DNA of 42,384 nucleotides from Burkholderiales bacterium (GCA_028872015.1 JAGWLO010000028.1:1-42384); one strand, 5' to 3'; shown: positions 10,541 to 19,343, numbered from the stretch's first letter. Notes: generated from the letters alone by a model not told the origin. Numbers and translations are program-made.

Positions 10541-11463
10541 TGCTGCTCCTGTTTGATCTGGAATCCGGCGCGTGGAAAGTGCACGTGCACGGTGCCGGCG
10601 CGTTCGTCGCTGCGGCGGACGACCACCTCGTCGCCGGTCAACCCGACCAGCGTGCCGGCCACCGGGTCGCGGCCGTAGTCGGTGGGCGTGACCGTGACCG
10701 CCTGGCCGGCCTCGAAGCCCAGGCCCGCGGCCACCGCGCAGGGCGCGTGGCCGGTGGCCGCGGCGGCGATGGCCAGGGCATCGCCGCTGTCCAGCGGCTC
10801 GGGCCGGCCATGGCCGAAAGCCTGCATCCGCGCGAACCAGGCGTTGAGCGCGGCATACGGTGCCAGGATCGCCGCCACCGGCCCGCCGCTGTGCACGAAC
10901 CAGAGACAGTGGGCGACCGCGAAGTCGGCGATCGACGCTGCCTCGCCGAACAGGAAGCCGGTGCCGCGCGCCAGCTGCGCCTCCAGCGCGGCGAGCTGTG
11001 CGCGCAGGTTGGCCGTGGCATCGGTCGGGGTCTGCCGCGTCATGCCGGCGGTGAAGGGCGCGCGGTCGGCGGCGAAGGCCTTCATCACCTCGGGCGGCGC
11101 ACCGGCAAAGCGATGCGCCAGCCCGGCCGGCTGCATGGTGTACGGGATCACGGTCCAGAACAGGGTGAAGTCGGCCCATTGCGCGAAGAGCGGCGCCAGC
11201 GGCGCGTCGGCCGGGAACAAGGTGGGCGCGGGTGCACGCTGCTCCAGCAGCCGGGCGATCAGCGCCGTGTCGCAGTAGATGTCGGCCCCGACCTGCGCGA
11301 AGGGCGTGCGCCGGTAGCCGCCGGTCAGCGCCACCACGTCGGGCTTGGGCAGGATCGACGGCACCTTCACCGAGCGCCAGGCCAGGCCCTTGAAGCCGAG
11401 CATCAGGCGCGCCTTCTCGGCAAACGGCGAGCCGTCGTAGTGGTGCAGGATCAGGTCGTTCAT
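10537..11463 (-). CDS. Glutathione S-transferase family protein with C-terminal extension
   Basis: A 308-residue protein with an N-terminal thioredoxin-fold GST domain (MNDLILHHYDGSPFAEKAR, about 1-80) and a helical GST C-domain (about 90-205, with FLFGEAASIADFAVAH). Ordinary GSTs end near 210-220 residues. Here a further 90 residues follow that look beta-rich (VVVRRSDERAGTVHVHF) and that I do not recognise. The gene overlaps the AidB-like gene by one base (TGATG) and the downstream SDR by four. It may conjugate, isomerise or detoxify an electrophilic intermediate; this is inference. Confidence 0.85.
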   Translation of the reverse strand: MNDLILHHYDGSPFAEKARLMLGFKGLAWRSVKVPSILPKPDVVALTGGYRRTPFAQVGADIYCDTALIARLLEQRAPAPTLFPADAPLAPLFAQWADFTLFWTVIPYTMQPAGLAHRFAGAPPEVMKAFAADRAPFTAGMTRQTPTDATANLRAQLAALEAQLARGTGFLFGEAASIADFAVAHCLWFVHSGGPVAAILAPYAALNAWFARMQAFGHGRPEPLDSGDALAIAAAATGHAPCAVAAGLGFEAGQAVTVTPTDYGRDPVAGTLVGLTGDEVVVRRSDERAGTVHVHFPRAGFQIKQEQQ

Positions 11464-13115
11464 CAGGCAGTCTCCAGGGGTCGGGCCCGCGCGATCAGCG
11501 CGTCGAGATCGTGGCGCGCGGCCAGCAGGCCGAAGACATCGGCGGCACCGGCCAGGCGCGATTCGCAGTAGGCATCGAAGACCGCCGTCGGCGCCTGGGC
11601 CTGCAGCAGCGCGGCCTGCAACAGCAGCGCCAGGTCGCGCGCCAGGCGGCGCGCCTGGGCTTCGTCGGTGACGCCGTCAATCTGGCGCAGCACCGCATCG
11701 GCACCGCGGTCGAAGGCGGCATGGGCACCGCGGGCGCCGGCCCATTCGTGTTCCAGCGCCGGCGCCACATCGGCGCCCCGCAGGGCGCGCAGCAGGTCCA
11801 GCGCCATGATGTTGCCGGCGCCTTCCCAGATGCTGTTGAGCGGCATCTCGCGGTAGATGCGCGCCATCACGCCGGCGCCGTCGGCCTCGACATAGCCGTT
11901 GCCGCCCAGGCATTCCATGGCCTCCTGCGCGAAGGCGCTGCCGCGCTTGCAGACCCAGAACTTGGCCACCGGCGTGAGCAGACGGCGCAAGACCGCTTCG
12001 TGCGCATCGCTGCCGTGCTCGGTGCGGTCCACCGCGACCGCCAGCCGCAGCGCGAGCGCGGTCGCGGCTTCGCTTTCCAGCGCCAGGTCGGCGAGGACGT
12101 TCTTCATCAGGGGCTGCTCGATCAGCGCCTTGCCGAAGGCCTGGCGCTGGGCCGTGTGGTGCAGCGCCAGCGACAGGGCCTGGCGCATCAGCCCGGCGGT
12201 GCCCAACGCACAGTCGAGCCGCGTGAGCGCGCCCATGGCCAGGATCTGCGGCACGCCGCGGCCTTCCTCGCCCACCAGCCAGGCACTGGCGCCCTCGAAC
12301 TCGACCTCGGAACTCGCGTTCGCTTGGTTGCCCAGCTTGTGCTTCAGGCGCTGGATGGCGATGGCGTTGCGGCCGCCCTCGGGCAGCCAGCGCGGCAGGA
12401 AGAAGCAGCTCAGCCCCGCAGACGTCTGCGCCAGGATCAGGAAGGCGTCGCACATCGGTGCCGACAAGAACCACTTGTGGCCGGTGACGGCATGGCGCCG
12501 GCCCCAGGCATCGGTCTCGACGAACACCGCCCGCGTGGTGTTGGCGCGCACGTCCGAGCCGCCCTGCTTCTCGGTCATGCCCATGCCCATGGTGACCGCG
12601 GTCTTCTGCTCGAAGGGCACGAAACGGCCGTCGTAGGCACGGCTCGCGAGCTTCGGGCCCCAGGCCGCGTGCAACGCCGGATTGGCGCGCAGCGCGGGCG
12701 TGACCGCATAGCTCATCGACACCGGGCACAGCACGCTCGGCTCGGCCTCGGTGTAGAGCATGAAGGCCGCGGCGCGTTCGACATGCGAGCCCGGCCCGCC
12801 GACCCAGGGCGTGCCATGCAGACCCTGCGCCAGCGCACGCGTCATCAGCGCGTGGTACGCGGGATGGAACTCGACCTCGTCGATGCGGCAGCCGTTGCGG
12901 TCGTGCGTGTGCAACTGCGGCGGGTGCGCGTTGGCCAGCCGCGCCTCGGCCTGCATGGCGGCCGAGCCGGCCTCGGCGCCCAGGGCCGCCAGGGGGGCCA
13001 GGTCCAGCGTCGGTGCGTGCAGCGCGAGCGCATCGCGCAGCGGCCGGTTGACGCGCAGCAGGTTCAGGCCCGCCAGCGGCGTGCTCTGGTTCGTGACCTC
13101 GTGCGTCGCGCCCAT
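11463..13115 (-). CDS. AidB-like acyl-CoA dehydrogenase family protein
   Basis: A 550-residue flavoprotein, close in length to E. coli AidB (about 541). The stretch MGMGMTEKQGGSDVRANTTR (residues 177-196) and NSIWEGAGNIMALDLL near 450 match what I remember of AidB rather than ordinary short acyl-CoA dehydrogenases. AidB binds DNA and is induced by alkylation damage; its enzymatic substrate is unsettled, and the acyl-CoA dehydrogenase fold also allows a catabolic role. The start at 13115 overlaps the GNAT stop codon (TGATG). Being placed in a catabolic operon instead of an ada regulon is notable. Confidence 0.87.
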   Translation of the reverse strand: MGATHEVTNQSTPLAGLNLLRVNRPLRDALALHAPTLDLAPLAALGAEAGSAAMQAEARLANAHPPQLHTHDRNGCRIDEVEFHPAYHALMTRALAQGLHGTPWVGGPGSHVERAAAFMLYTEAEPSVLCPVSMSYAVTPALRANPALHAAWGPKLASRAYDGRFVPFEQKTAVTMGMGMTEKQGGSDVRANTTRAVFVETDAWGRRHAVTGHKWFLSAPMCDAFLILAQTSAGLSCFFLPRWLPEGGRNAIAIQRLKHKLGNQANASSEVEFEGASAWLVGEEGRGVPQILAMGALTRLDCALGTAGLMRQALSLALHHTAQRQAFGKALIEQPLMKNVLADLALESEAATALALRLAVAVDRTEHGSDAHEAVLRRLLTPVAKFWVCKRGSAFAQEAMECLGGNGYVEADGAGVMARIYREMPLNSIWEGAGNIMALDLLRALRGADVAPALEHEWAGARGAHAAFDRGADAVLRQIDGVTDEAQARRLARDLALLLQAALLQAQAPTAVFDAYCESRLAGAADVFGLLAARHDLDALIARARPLETA

Positions 13116-13567
13116 CAGGCCGCCCGCAGCATCTGCAGATGCGGTATCTCGTCTTCGAGGTAGGGCTCGCCGACGCGCGCGAAGCCGAAGCTGCCGTAGA
13201 AGCGCTCCAGGTGCGCCTGCGCGCTGATGCGGATGCCCTGCCCGGGCCACGCCGCCGCGCAGCGCGCCAGGCCCTCGGCCATGAGCGCACGGCCGGCGCC
13301 GGTGCCGCGCCATTCGGGGGCGACCACCACGCGCCCGATCGACGGCTCGGCGTACTTCACGCCCGGGTCGACCACGCGCAGGTAGGCCTGCAGCGTGCCC
13401 GCCCCGTCATGCCCCAGCAGATGGCCGGCCTCGCGGTCGACGCCGTCAGCATCGAGGTACGGCCCCTGCTCGAGCACGAAGACGCGGCTGCGCAGCGCCA
13501 GCAGGTCGTAGAGGCGGTCCACGCCCAGGGCCTCGAAGCGCAGCCAGGTCCAGCTCAGGCGCGACAT
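13115..13567 (-). CDS. GNAT family N-acetyltransferase, ElaA-like
   Basis: A 150-residue acetyltransferase similar to ElaA. Visible are the N-terminal LYDLLALRSRVFVLEQ, the acetyl-CoA-binding loop VAPEWRGTGAG (82-92) and a C-terminal ISAQAHLERFYGSFGF. The ElaA substrate is not known. The gene lies 12 bases after the CurA-type reductase and overlaps the AidB-like gene by one base, so it belongs to the same transcript. Confidence 0.88.
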   Translation of the reverse strand: MSRLSWTWLRFEALGVDRLYDLLALRSRVFVLEQGPYLDADGVDREAGHLLGHDGAGTLQAYLRVVDPGVKYAEPSIGRVVVAPEWRGTGAGRALMAEGLARCAAAWPGQGIRISAQAHLERFYGSFGFARVGEPYLEDEIPHLQMLRAA

Positions 13568-13579
13568 GCGACCGGGTTC

Positions 13580-14593
13580 TCAGATCAGCTTGACCAGCTG
13601 CTTGCCGAAGTTGCGGCCCTTCAGCAGGCCCAGGAAGGCCTCGGGCGCGGCGGCGATGCCGGCGGCCACGCTCTCGCGGTACTTGAGCTTGCCGGTGGCG
13701 ACCAGTCCGCCCAGTTCCTGCAGGGCCTGCGGCCAGAGCTGCATGTGCTCGCTGACGATGAAGCCCTGCAGCTTCAGGCGCTGCGTCAACAACAAGCGGC
13801 CGTTGCTGATGGCCAGCGATTCGCCCTCGTAGCCCGAGATCAGCCCGCACAGCGCCACGCGGCCGAAGGCGTTCATGCGCGAGAGCACGGCGTCGAAGAT
13901 CATGCCGCCCACGTTCTCGAACAGGCCGTCCACGCCCTGCGGCGCCGCGCGGTCCAGCGCTGCGGTGAGCGACTCGAAATCGCGGTGCGCCTTGTAGTCG
14001 ATGCAGGCGTCGAAGCCGAGCTCGTCCACGACATAGGCGCACTTGTCGGCGCCGCCGGCGATGCCCACTGCGCGGCAGCCACGCGACTTGGCCAGCTGTC
14101 CGACCGCGCTGCCCACGGCGCCGCTGGCGGCGTCGACGACGATGGTCTCGCCGGCCTTGGGCTGGATCAGGTGGATGAGCCCGACCCAGGCGGTGACGCC
14201 GGGCATGCCGACCGCGCCCAGGTAGGCCGACAGCGGGATGCGCGTGGCGTCCACCTTGCGCAGCGCACCGGGCTGGCCGGCATCCACGACGGCATATTCC
14301 TGCCATCCCCCCATGCCCACGACCTGGTCGCCGGCGGCAAAGCCCGGGTGCTTGGAATCGACCACCTCGCCCACGGTGCCGCCGATCATCACCTCGCCGA
14401 TGGGCTGGGGTGCGGCGTAGTTCTTGGCGTCGTTCATGCGCATGCGCATGTAGGGGTCGAGGCTGAGGTAGTGGTGGCGCACCAGCACCTGGCCGTCGGC
14501 CAGCGCAGGCACCGGCACGGCCTCGAGGCGGAAGTTGCTGACGCCGGCTTCAGCGGCGGGGCGCGAGGCGAGCACGATGCGGTGGTTGATCAT
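13580..14593 (-). CDS. CurA-type NADP-dependent oxidoreductase (MDR superfamily)
   Basis: A 337-residue zinc-independent medium-chain reductase resembling curcumin/leukotriene reductases (CurA/YncB). It shows SLDPYMRMRM near 44-53, typical of this branch, and the nucleotide-binding stretch AASGAVGSAVG at 155-165. Such enzymes reduce activated C=C bonds with NADPH. The open frame extends upstream, but the ATG at 14593 overlaps the preceding thioesterase stop (ATGA) and is preceded by an AGGAG-like site, so it is chosen. It may reduce an enoyl or enone intermediate of the operon's pathway (inference). Confidence 0.88.
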   Translation of the reverse strand: MINHRIVLASRPAAEAGVSNFRLEAVPVPALADGQVLVRHHYLSLDPYMRMRMNDAKNYAAPQPIGEVMIGGTVGEVVDSKHPGFAAGDQVVGMGGWQEYAVVDAGQPGALRKVDATRIPLSAYLGAVGMPGVTAWVGLIHLIQPKAGETIVVDAASGAVGSAVGQLAKSRGCRAVGIAGGADKCAYVVDELGFDACIDYKAHRDFESLTAALDRAAPQGVDGLFENVGGMIFDAVLSRMNAFGRVALCGLISGYEGESLAISNGRLLLTQRLKLQGFIVSEHMQLWPQALQELGGLVATGKLKYRESVAAGIAAAPEAFLGLLKGRNFGKQLVKLI

Positions 14594-15108
14594 GAGGACT
14601 CCTGGTTCGGGTGGAGCGCTGCAGCTTGCAGCGGCCTGGCGTGCCGGCCCCGGGTGGGCAATGCACGCAGGTACTTGAAGGTGCCGGTGGCGTGGGCGCA
14701 CAGCCGGCCCTCGTCATCGGTGACGCTGGCTTCGCAGAAGGCCAGCGTGGTGGTCTTGTGCAGCAGCCGGCCGACGGCGCGCAGGCGGCCTTCGGCGGCG
14801 CGCACGAAGCTGGTCTTCATCTCGATGGTGGCCACGCCCGGGCCGCGCACGGCGTCCGGCGCGTCGGGGGCGGCCGTGGCACCGTCGCCGGCCGCGGACT
14901 CGGCCGCACCGCTGGCGCTGCGCGCGGCGTGCGCCATGGCCACGTCCAGCATCGTCATCAACACGCCGCCGTGCGCCACGCGCCAGCTGTTGAGGTGGCC
15001 CTCGGCCAGGTCCACGCGCAGCTCGGCCTGGCCCCCCTCGAAGGCCCAGAGCTCGAAGCCGAGCTGCTCGACGAAGGGGATGCGGCGCGGAAAGGGCAGT
15101 GGCGCCAT
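14590..15108 (-). CDS. PaaI-type hotdog thioesterase
   Basis: A 172-residue hotdog-fold acyl-CoA thioesterase. The motif NSWRVAHGGVLMTMLDVAMA (about 40-59) is the PaaI/YbgC active-site helix region, and TIEMKTSFVRAAEGRLRAVG supplies the following strands. An Ala/Gly/Asp-rich insertion of about 25 residues separates the two halves and has no counterpart I know. This is the first of two different hotdog thioesterases in the operon. It is four bases into the reductase gene downstream and 24 bases behind the SDR upstream. Confidence 0.87.
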   Translation of the reverse strand: MAPLPFPRRIPFVEQLGFELWAFEGGQAELRVDLAEGHLNSWRVAHGGVLMTMLDVAMAHAARSASGAAESAAGDGATAAPDAPDAVRGPGVATIEMKTSFVRAAEGRLRAVGRLLHKTTTLAFCEASVTDDEGRLCAHATGTFKYLRALPTRGRHARPLQAAALHPNQESS

Positions 15109-15132
15109 GCTCAGCGGGCGGTCATCGCGAGC

Positions 15133-15921
15133 TCAGCCGCCGTGGACCGAACTCACGCCGCCGTCCACGGCCAGGATCTGCCCGGTGATGTGCTTGCCGG
15201 CGGCGCTGGCGAACAGCAGCGCCGCGCCCTTGAGGTCGTCGTCGTCGCCGATGCGCTTGAGCGGCGCGCCGGCAGCCAGCTTGTCGACCCCGATCTGCGC
15301 CAGCACGCCCTTGGTCATCTTGCTGGGGAAGAAGCCCGGTGCGAGCGCGTTGACGGTGATGCCGTAGGCGCCCCACTCGGCCGCCAGGGTGCGGGTGAAG
15401 TTGACCGCCGCGCCCTTGCTCGTGCCGTAGGCGATGAACTTGACGCCCATCGAACCGCCCAGGCCGGCGATGGACGCGATGTTGATGATGCGGCCGTGCC
15501 GGTTCGGGATCATGCTGGCCTTGCCCACCGCCTGCGCGAACAGGAACAGGCTGCGGATGTTCAGGTTCATGACCTTGTCCCAGGCCTCCAGCGGGTGGTC
15601 TTCGGCCGGCGCGCCCCAGGTGGCGCCGGCGTTGTTGACCAGGATGTCGATGCGGCCCAGGCGCCGCATGGTCTCGTCGACGACATGATTCACCTGCGCC
15701 GGGTCGCTGGCGTCGCCGGCAATCCACTGCGCCTGGATGCCGCGCTGGGCCAGGTGCGCGACCGCCTCCTGCAGGTCGGCCGCCTTGCGAGAGCACAGCA
15801 TCAGCGTGGCGCCGGCCTCGCCCAAAGCCTCGGCGATCTGCAGGCCCAGGCCGCGTGAACCGCCGGTGACCAGGGCCGTCTGGCCGCTGAGGTCGAAGAG
15901 TTTCTGGATCGGGGTGCTCAT
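15133..15921 (-). CDS. SDR family oxidoreductase (3-oxoacyl reductase/alcohol dehydrogenase type)
   Basis: A 262-residue classical SDR. The motif TGGSRGLG sits at 19-26, NNAG at 96-99, and the catalytic Ser150, Tyr165 and Lys169 (YGTSK) are all present. The ending VDGGVSS is typical of FabG/gluconate-dehydrogenase-like members. The reaction is probably interconversion of a hydroxy- and a ketoacyl group or an alcohol and ketone. A ribosome binding site GGAGAC precedes the ATG. It lies within the catabolic operon, 37 bases after the small membrane protein gene. Confidence 0.9.
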   Translation of the reverse strand: MSTPIQKLFDLSGQTALVTGGSRGLGLQIAEALGEAGATLMLCSRKAADLQEAVAHLAQRGIQAQWIAGDASDPAQVNHVVDETMRRLGRIDILVNNAGATWGAPAEDHPLEAWDKVMNLNIRSLFLFAQAVGKASMIPNRHGRIINIASIAGLGGSMGVKFIAYGTSKGAAVNFTRTLAAEWGAYGITVNALAPGFFPSKMTKGVLAQIGVDKLAAGAPLKRIGDDDDLKGAALLFASAAGKHITGQILAVDGGVSSVHGG

Positions 15922-15958
15922 GGCGGGTCTCCGGTGATGGGTTCAGATTGAGAAGGCG

Positions 15959-16144
15959 CTATTGCGGGCGACGCGCCCGGACGGCGACGAGGACCGCGCC
16001 GGCGAAGGCGGTGATCGCGCCGACCAGACCCACGGCCCAACCGAAACCGACGTCCTGACGGCCGATGAACAGGCCCAGGCAGAGCAGCAACAGACCGCCG
16101 TAGATCAGCACCCAGATCAGCTTTTCGAGTGCGGCATTCGACAT
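15959..16144 (-). CDS. Small two-helix membrane protein
   Basis: A 61-residue protein with two hydrophobic segments (about 8-28, IWVLIYGGLLLLCLGLFIG, and 35-55, GWAVGLVGAITAFAGAVLVA) and a basic end RARRPQ. The start is two bases after the stop of the acyl-CoA dehydrogenase (TGAGCATG), so translational coupling is likely. I do not recognise a named family. Its place in a catabolic operon suggests a membrane-associated accessory role, but nothing in the sequence shows what. Confidence 0.75.
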   Translation of the reverse strand: MSNAALEKLIWVLIYGGLLLLCLGLFIGRQDVGFGWAVGLVGAITAFAGAVLVAVRARRPQ

Positions 16145-16146
16145 GC

Positions 16147-17994
16147 TCAGAACCACTCCTCCTGCATCGTGCGGCAGACCGCGTTGCGGCTGGCGACCAC
16201 GCCCAGCCAGGCGTCGATCTTGGGCAGCTCGTAGTCGAAGAAATAGCCCATCGCCGAGCGCAGACCCGCGGTCAACGCCGCTTCGCCGGCAGCCTGCGCG
16301 GCCAGCGCGACGTCGAGCCAGATCCAGGCCAGCACGACATGGCCGAAGGCCTGCAGATAAGGCGTGGCGTTGGCCAGCGCCTCCTCGGGCACGCCGGTGG
16401 CCCAGGCGGCCTTCGTCGCCGCGCCCAGGCGCTGCAGCGCCGCGGCCAGCGCCTGCGCCGGCTCGGCCAGGCCGGCGACCTGGCCGGCGCGTTCGATCGT
16501 CGCGTTGATGCGCCCGGCCAGCAGCTTCACGCCCGCACCGCCCTGCATCACGACCTTGCGGCCCAGCAGATCCAGGGCCTGGATGCCGTGCGTGCCCTCG
16601 TGGATCATGTTCAGCCGGTTGTCGCGCCAGTACTGCTCGACCGGGAAATCGCGCGTGTAGCCGTAGCCGCCCAGCACCTGGATCGCGAGCGAGTTCGCCT
16701 CCAGGCACCATTCGCTGGGCCAGCTCTTGGCGATCGGCGTGAGCATCTCCAGCAGCAGCCCGGCCTCGGCGGCGGCGGTCGCGCCGCCTGTGTCCTGCTC
16801 GTCGACCAGGCGCGCGCAGTAGAGCTCGAGCGCCAGGCCGCCCTGCACGTAGGCCTTCTGCGCCAGCAGCATGCGCTTGACGTCGGCGTGCTCGATGATC
16901 GGCCGCTGCGGCTGCGTCGGGTCCTTGCCGTTGCCGGTGATCGGCCGGCCCTGCGGCCGCTGCTTGGCGTAGTCCAGGCTCGCCTCGTAGCCGGCGTAGC
17001 CCAGCATCACGGCGCCCAGGCCGACGCCGATGCGCGCCTCGTTCATCATGTGGAACATGCAGCGCAGGCCCTCGCCGGGCTGGCCCACCAGGTAGCCGAT
17101 CGCACCGGCCCCGTGGCCGTCGAGGCCCTCGCCCGATCCGCCGCGCACCGGGAACCTGCCCTCCCCGAAGTTCAGCAACGTGTTGGTGGTGCCGCGGTAG
17201 CCCAGCTTGTGGTTCAGGCCCGCCAGGGCCACGTCGTTGCGCTCGCCCGTGAGCTGGCCGTGCTCATCGACCAGCTTCTTCGGCACGATGAACAGCGAGA
17301 TGCCACGCGTGCCCGGGATCGTCTTGCCATCGGGCCCCGGGATCTTGGCCAGCACCAGATGGATGATGTTCTCGGTGAGTTCATGCTCGCCGCCCGAGAT
17401 CCACATCTTGTTGCCGCGCAGGCGGTAGCGCGGGCCCAGTGGGTCGGCCTCGAAGCCTGCGCCATCCGGCACGGCCCGCGTGGCCACGTCGCTCAGCGAC
17501 GAGCCGGCCTGCGGCTCGCTCAGGCACATGGTGCCGAACCAGCGGCCGGCGAACTCGTTGCGCGCGAAGACCTCGCGCTGCAGCGGCGTGCCGTGCGCCA
17601 TCAGCAGGTTGGCGTTGCCGCTGGTCAGCATGGCATAGCCGCCCATCGCGACGCTGGCCTTGCTGAAGAAGGACTTGGCGGCCATCTGGATCACGCAGGG
17701 CAGCTGCATGCCGCCCCAGTCATAGTCCTGCGCCGCGGCGAGCATGCCCGATTCGACGAAGGCGGCCATGGCATCGTGGGTGGCCTGGGGCAGGTGCACC
17801 TGCGCGCCGTCGAAACGGGGCTCCTCGGTGTCGGCCAGCCGGTTGAAGGGCGCGAACTTCTCCCGCGCGATGCGCTCGCAGGTGTCGAGGACCTGGGCGA
17901 AGGTCTCGTCCGAATGATCGGCGAAGCGCGGCCGGTCGAGCAGCGCGGTCACGCGCAGCCAGTCGTGAAGCAGGAAGTCGAGCGTCTCGCGCAT
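16147..17994 (-). CDS. Acyl-CoA dehydrogenase, DmdC/large type
   Basis: A 615-residue flavoprotein of the larger acyl-CoA dehydrogenase group, with a C-terminal extension as in DmdC and the long-chain enzymes. CLSEPQAGSSLSDV (158-170) is the FAD/substrate loop and Glu466 in IHEGTHGIQALDLLGRK is the predicted catalytic base. It would make the trans-2-enoyl-CoA that the hydratase/dehydrogenase at 21220 then uses. It is preceded by the thioesterase gene by 39 bases and followed by the small membrane protein by two. Confidence 0.93.
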   Translation of the reverse strand: MRETLDFLLHDWLRVTALLDRPRFADHSDETFAQVLDTCERIAREKFAPFNRLADTEEPRFDGAQVHLPQATHDAMAAFVESGMLAAAQDYDWGGMQLPCVIQMAAKSFFSKASVAMGGYAMLTSGNANLLMAHGTPLQREVFARNEFAGRWFGTMCLSEPQAGSSLSDVATRAVPDGAGFEADPLGPRYRLRGNKMWISGGEHELTENIIHLVLAKIPGPDGKTIPGTRGISLFIVPKKLVDEHGQLTGERNDVALAGLNHKLGYRGTTNTLLNFGEGRFPVRGGSGEGLDGHGAGAIGYLVGQPGEGLRCMFHMMNEARIGVGLGAVMLGYAGYEASLDYAKQRPQGRPITGNGKDPTQPQRPIIEHADVKRMLLAQKAYVQGGLALELYCARLVDEQDTGGATAAAEAGLLLEMLTPIAKSWPSEWCLEANSLAIQVLGGYGYTRDFPVEQYWRDNRLNMIHEGTHGIQALDLLGRKVVMQGGAGVKLLAGRINATIERAGQVAGLAEPAQALAAALQRLGAATKAAWATGVPEEALANATPYLQAFGHVVLAWIWLDVALAAQAAGEAALTAGLRSAMGYFFDYELPKIDAWLGVVASRNAVCRTMQEEWF

Positions 17995-18033
17995 GGGGTC
18001 TCTCGGGGTCTCTCGCGGCGGATCGGGTTCGGG

Positions 18034-18453
18034 TCAGGCCTGCGGCACCAGGGCCATCGTCGCCGAGGCCTTCATCACGAGGGTCCGCTCGCCCTCGCCT
18101 TCGGCGAAGACCTCGGCCTCCGTGAAGCTGAGGTTGCGTCCGGGCTTGATGACGACGGCCTCGCAGACCAGGCGCGTGCCGCGCGCCGGTCGCAGCTGGC
18201 TCGTCTTGAGCTCGGCCGTGATCGCCCAGCGCCCGGCCGGCGCCAGGGCCTGGGCCGCCGAGCCCATCGCGTGGTCGGCCAGGCTGGCCATCACGCCGGC
18301 GTGGACCTGGCCGGTGTGCTGCAGCAGGCGCGGCGCGATCGGCAGCACGGCGGTGACGCGGCCTTCGCCCAGCGCCACCGGCTCGACGCCGAGGTCGACC
18401 ATGAACGGCGCGAGGCGGAAGAAGCCGCGCAGCGCTTCGAGGTCGAGATTCAT
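18034..18453 (-). CDS. PaaI-type hotdog thioesterase (second copy in operon)
   Basis: A 139-residue hotdog-fold thioesterase. The motif HTGQVHAGVMASLADHAMGS (about 46-65) corresponds to the PaaI active-site region, and SQLRPARGTRLVCEA and RNLSFTEAEVF give the remaining strands. It is shorter than and clearly different from the thioesterase at 14590, so the two are not a recent duplication. The ATG at 18453 overlaps the dehalogenase stop by four bases (ATGA). It probably releases acyl groups from CoA to rescue trapped CoA; the specificity is unknown. Confidence 0.9.
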   Translation of the reverse strand: MNLDLEALRGFFRLAPFMVDLGVEPVALGEGRVTAVLPIAPRLLQHTGQVHAGVMASLADHAMGSAAQALAPAGRWAITAELKTSQLRPARGTRLVCEAVVIKPGRNLSFTEAEVFAEGEGERTLVMKASATMALVPQA

Positions 18454-19343
18454 GCGAGACCGAACTGCCGCAGCGCGGCGGCGGCAATCGGCGCCCCCCA
18501 CTCGGGAACGAAGTGGCCGGCCTCGGGCAGCGAGAGCGGCGGCGGGCAGCCGCGGATCGTCGCGTGCAGCGCGCGCATCGCGTCGCCGCCGAGCACCGGG
18601 TCCGCCTCGCCGATGGCCATGAAGCTGTCGCCGGCCCAGCGCTCGCGCCAGAACGCCGCCGCCTCGCGACCGATCGCGGCGCCCGGAGCGTGGGCACCAT
18701 CGGGCACGAGGTTCGGGAACGCGCGCAGCGCAGCCTTGTGGCGGGCGTCGGGGAACGGCGCGTCGTAGGCCGCGGCCTCGGCCGGGGTCAGGTCGCGCTT
18801 GCCGCGCGCCATCAGCTTGCCGACCGCGAGGTCGGGGTTGGCGTTGGAATAGGCCCGCCACTGGCGGAAGCCCTCGGTGACCTCGCCCGTGGCCAGCGTC
18901 GTGTTCATCACCAGCAGCCGCGTGAAGCGATCGGGCAGCGCCAACGGCAAGGTGAGGCCCAGGATGCCGCCCCAGTCCTGGCAGACCAGCATGAGGTTGC
19001 GCAGTTGCAGCCGCTCGATGACATCGACGAGCAGGCGGCGATGGAAATCGACGCTGTGGACGGCCTCGTCCACCGGCTTGTCGGAGCGGCCGAAGCCGAT
19101 CAGGTCGGGCGCCACGACGCGCAGGCCGGCGGCCGTGAACACCGGGATCATCTGCCGCCAGAGGTAGCTCCAGCTCGGGTTGCCGTGCAGGCACAGCGCG
19201 GTCACCGCGGCGTCGCGTGGGCCTTCATCCAGGTAGTGCACGCGCAGGCCGGCATGCCCGGCGCGGCCGTCCAGGTAGTGCGGCGCGAAGCCGTAGCCGG
19301 GTAGCGCGTCGAAGCGCGCCTCGGGCGTGCGCAAGGCCTGCAT
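18450..19343 (-). CDS. Haloalkane dehalogenase, DhlA-like (HLD-I) alpha/beta hydrolase
   Basis: A 297-residue alpha/beta hydrolase that keeps the full dehalogenase constellation: HGNPSW (53-58) at the oxyanion hole, nucleophile Asp123 followed by halide-binding Trp124 (CQDWGG), cap-domain Trp162 (GFRQWRAYSN) matching the second halide-binding Trp of DhlA, acid Asp248 (MAIGEADPVLG), and base His277 (AGHFVPEWG). From memory the stretch around Asp248 to His277 is strikingly like Xanthobacter DhlA. Such enzymes hydrolyse a carbon-halogen bond to an alcohol and halide. The gene is 11 bases behind the thiolase and overlaps the next thioesterase. Activity on halogenated substrates is predicted, not shown; related hydrolases can also act on esters. 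Confidence 0.88.
   Translation of the reverse strand: MQALRTPEARFDALPGYGFAPHYLDGRAGHAGLRVHYLDEGPRDAAVTALCLHGNPSWSYLWRQMIPVFTAAGLRVVAPDLIGFGRSDKPVDEAVHSVDFHRRLLVDVIERLQLRNLMLVCQDWGGILGLTLPLALPDRFTRLLVMNTTLATGEVTEGFRQWRAYSNANPDLAVGKLMARGKRDLTPAEAAAYDAPFPDARHKAALRAFPNLVPDGAHAPGAAIGREAAAFWRERWAGDSFMAIGEADPVLGGDAMRALHATIRGCPPPLSLPEAGHFVPEWGAPIAAAALRQFGLA

Noticed and set aside
10541..11179. Upstream extension of the SDR frame to about 514 residues
   Set aside because: The extra part runs in another frame of the GST gene. The SDR begins MTSWQGG with its own ribosome binding site at 10540.
14594..14701. Upstream extension of the CurA-type reductase
   Set aside because: It overlaps the thioesterase gene; the ATG at 14593 fits both the family start and the ATGA overlap.
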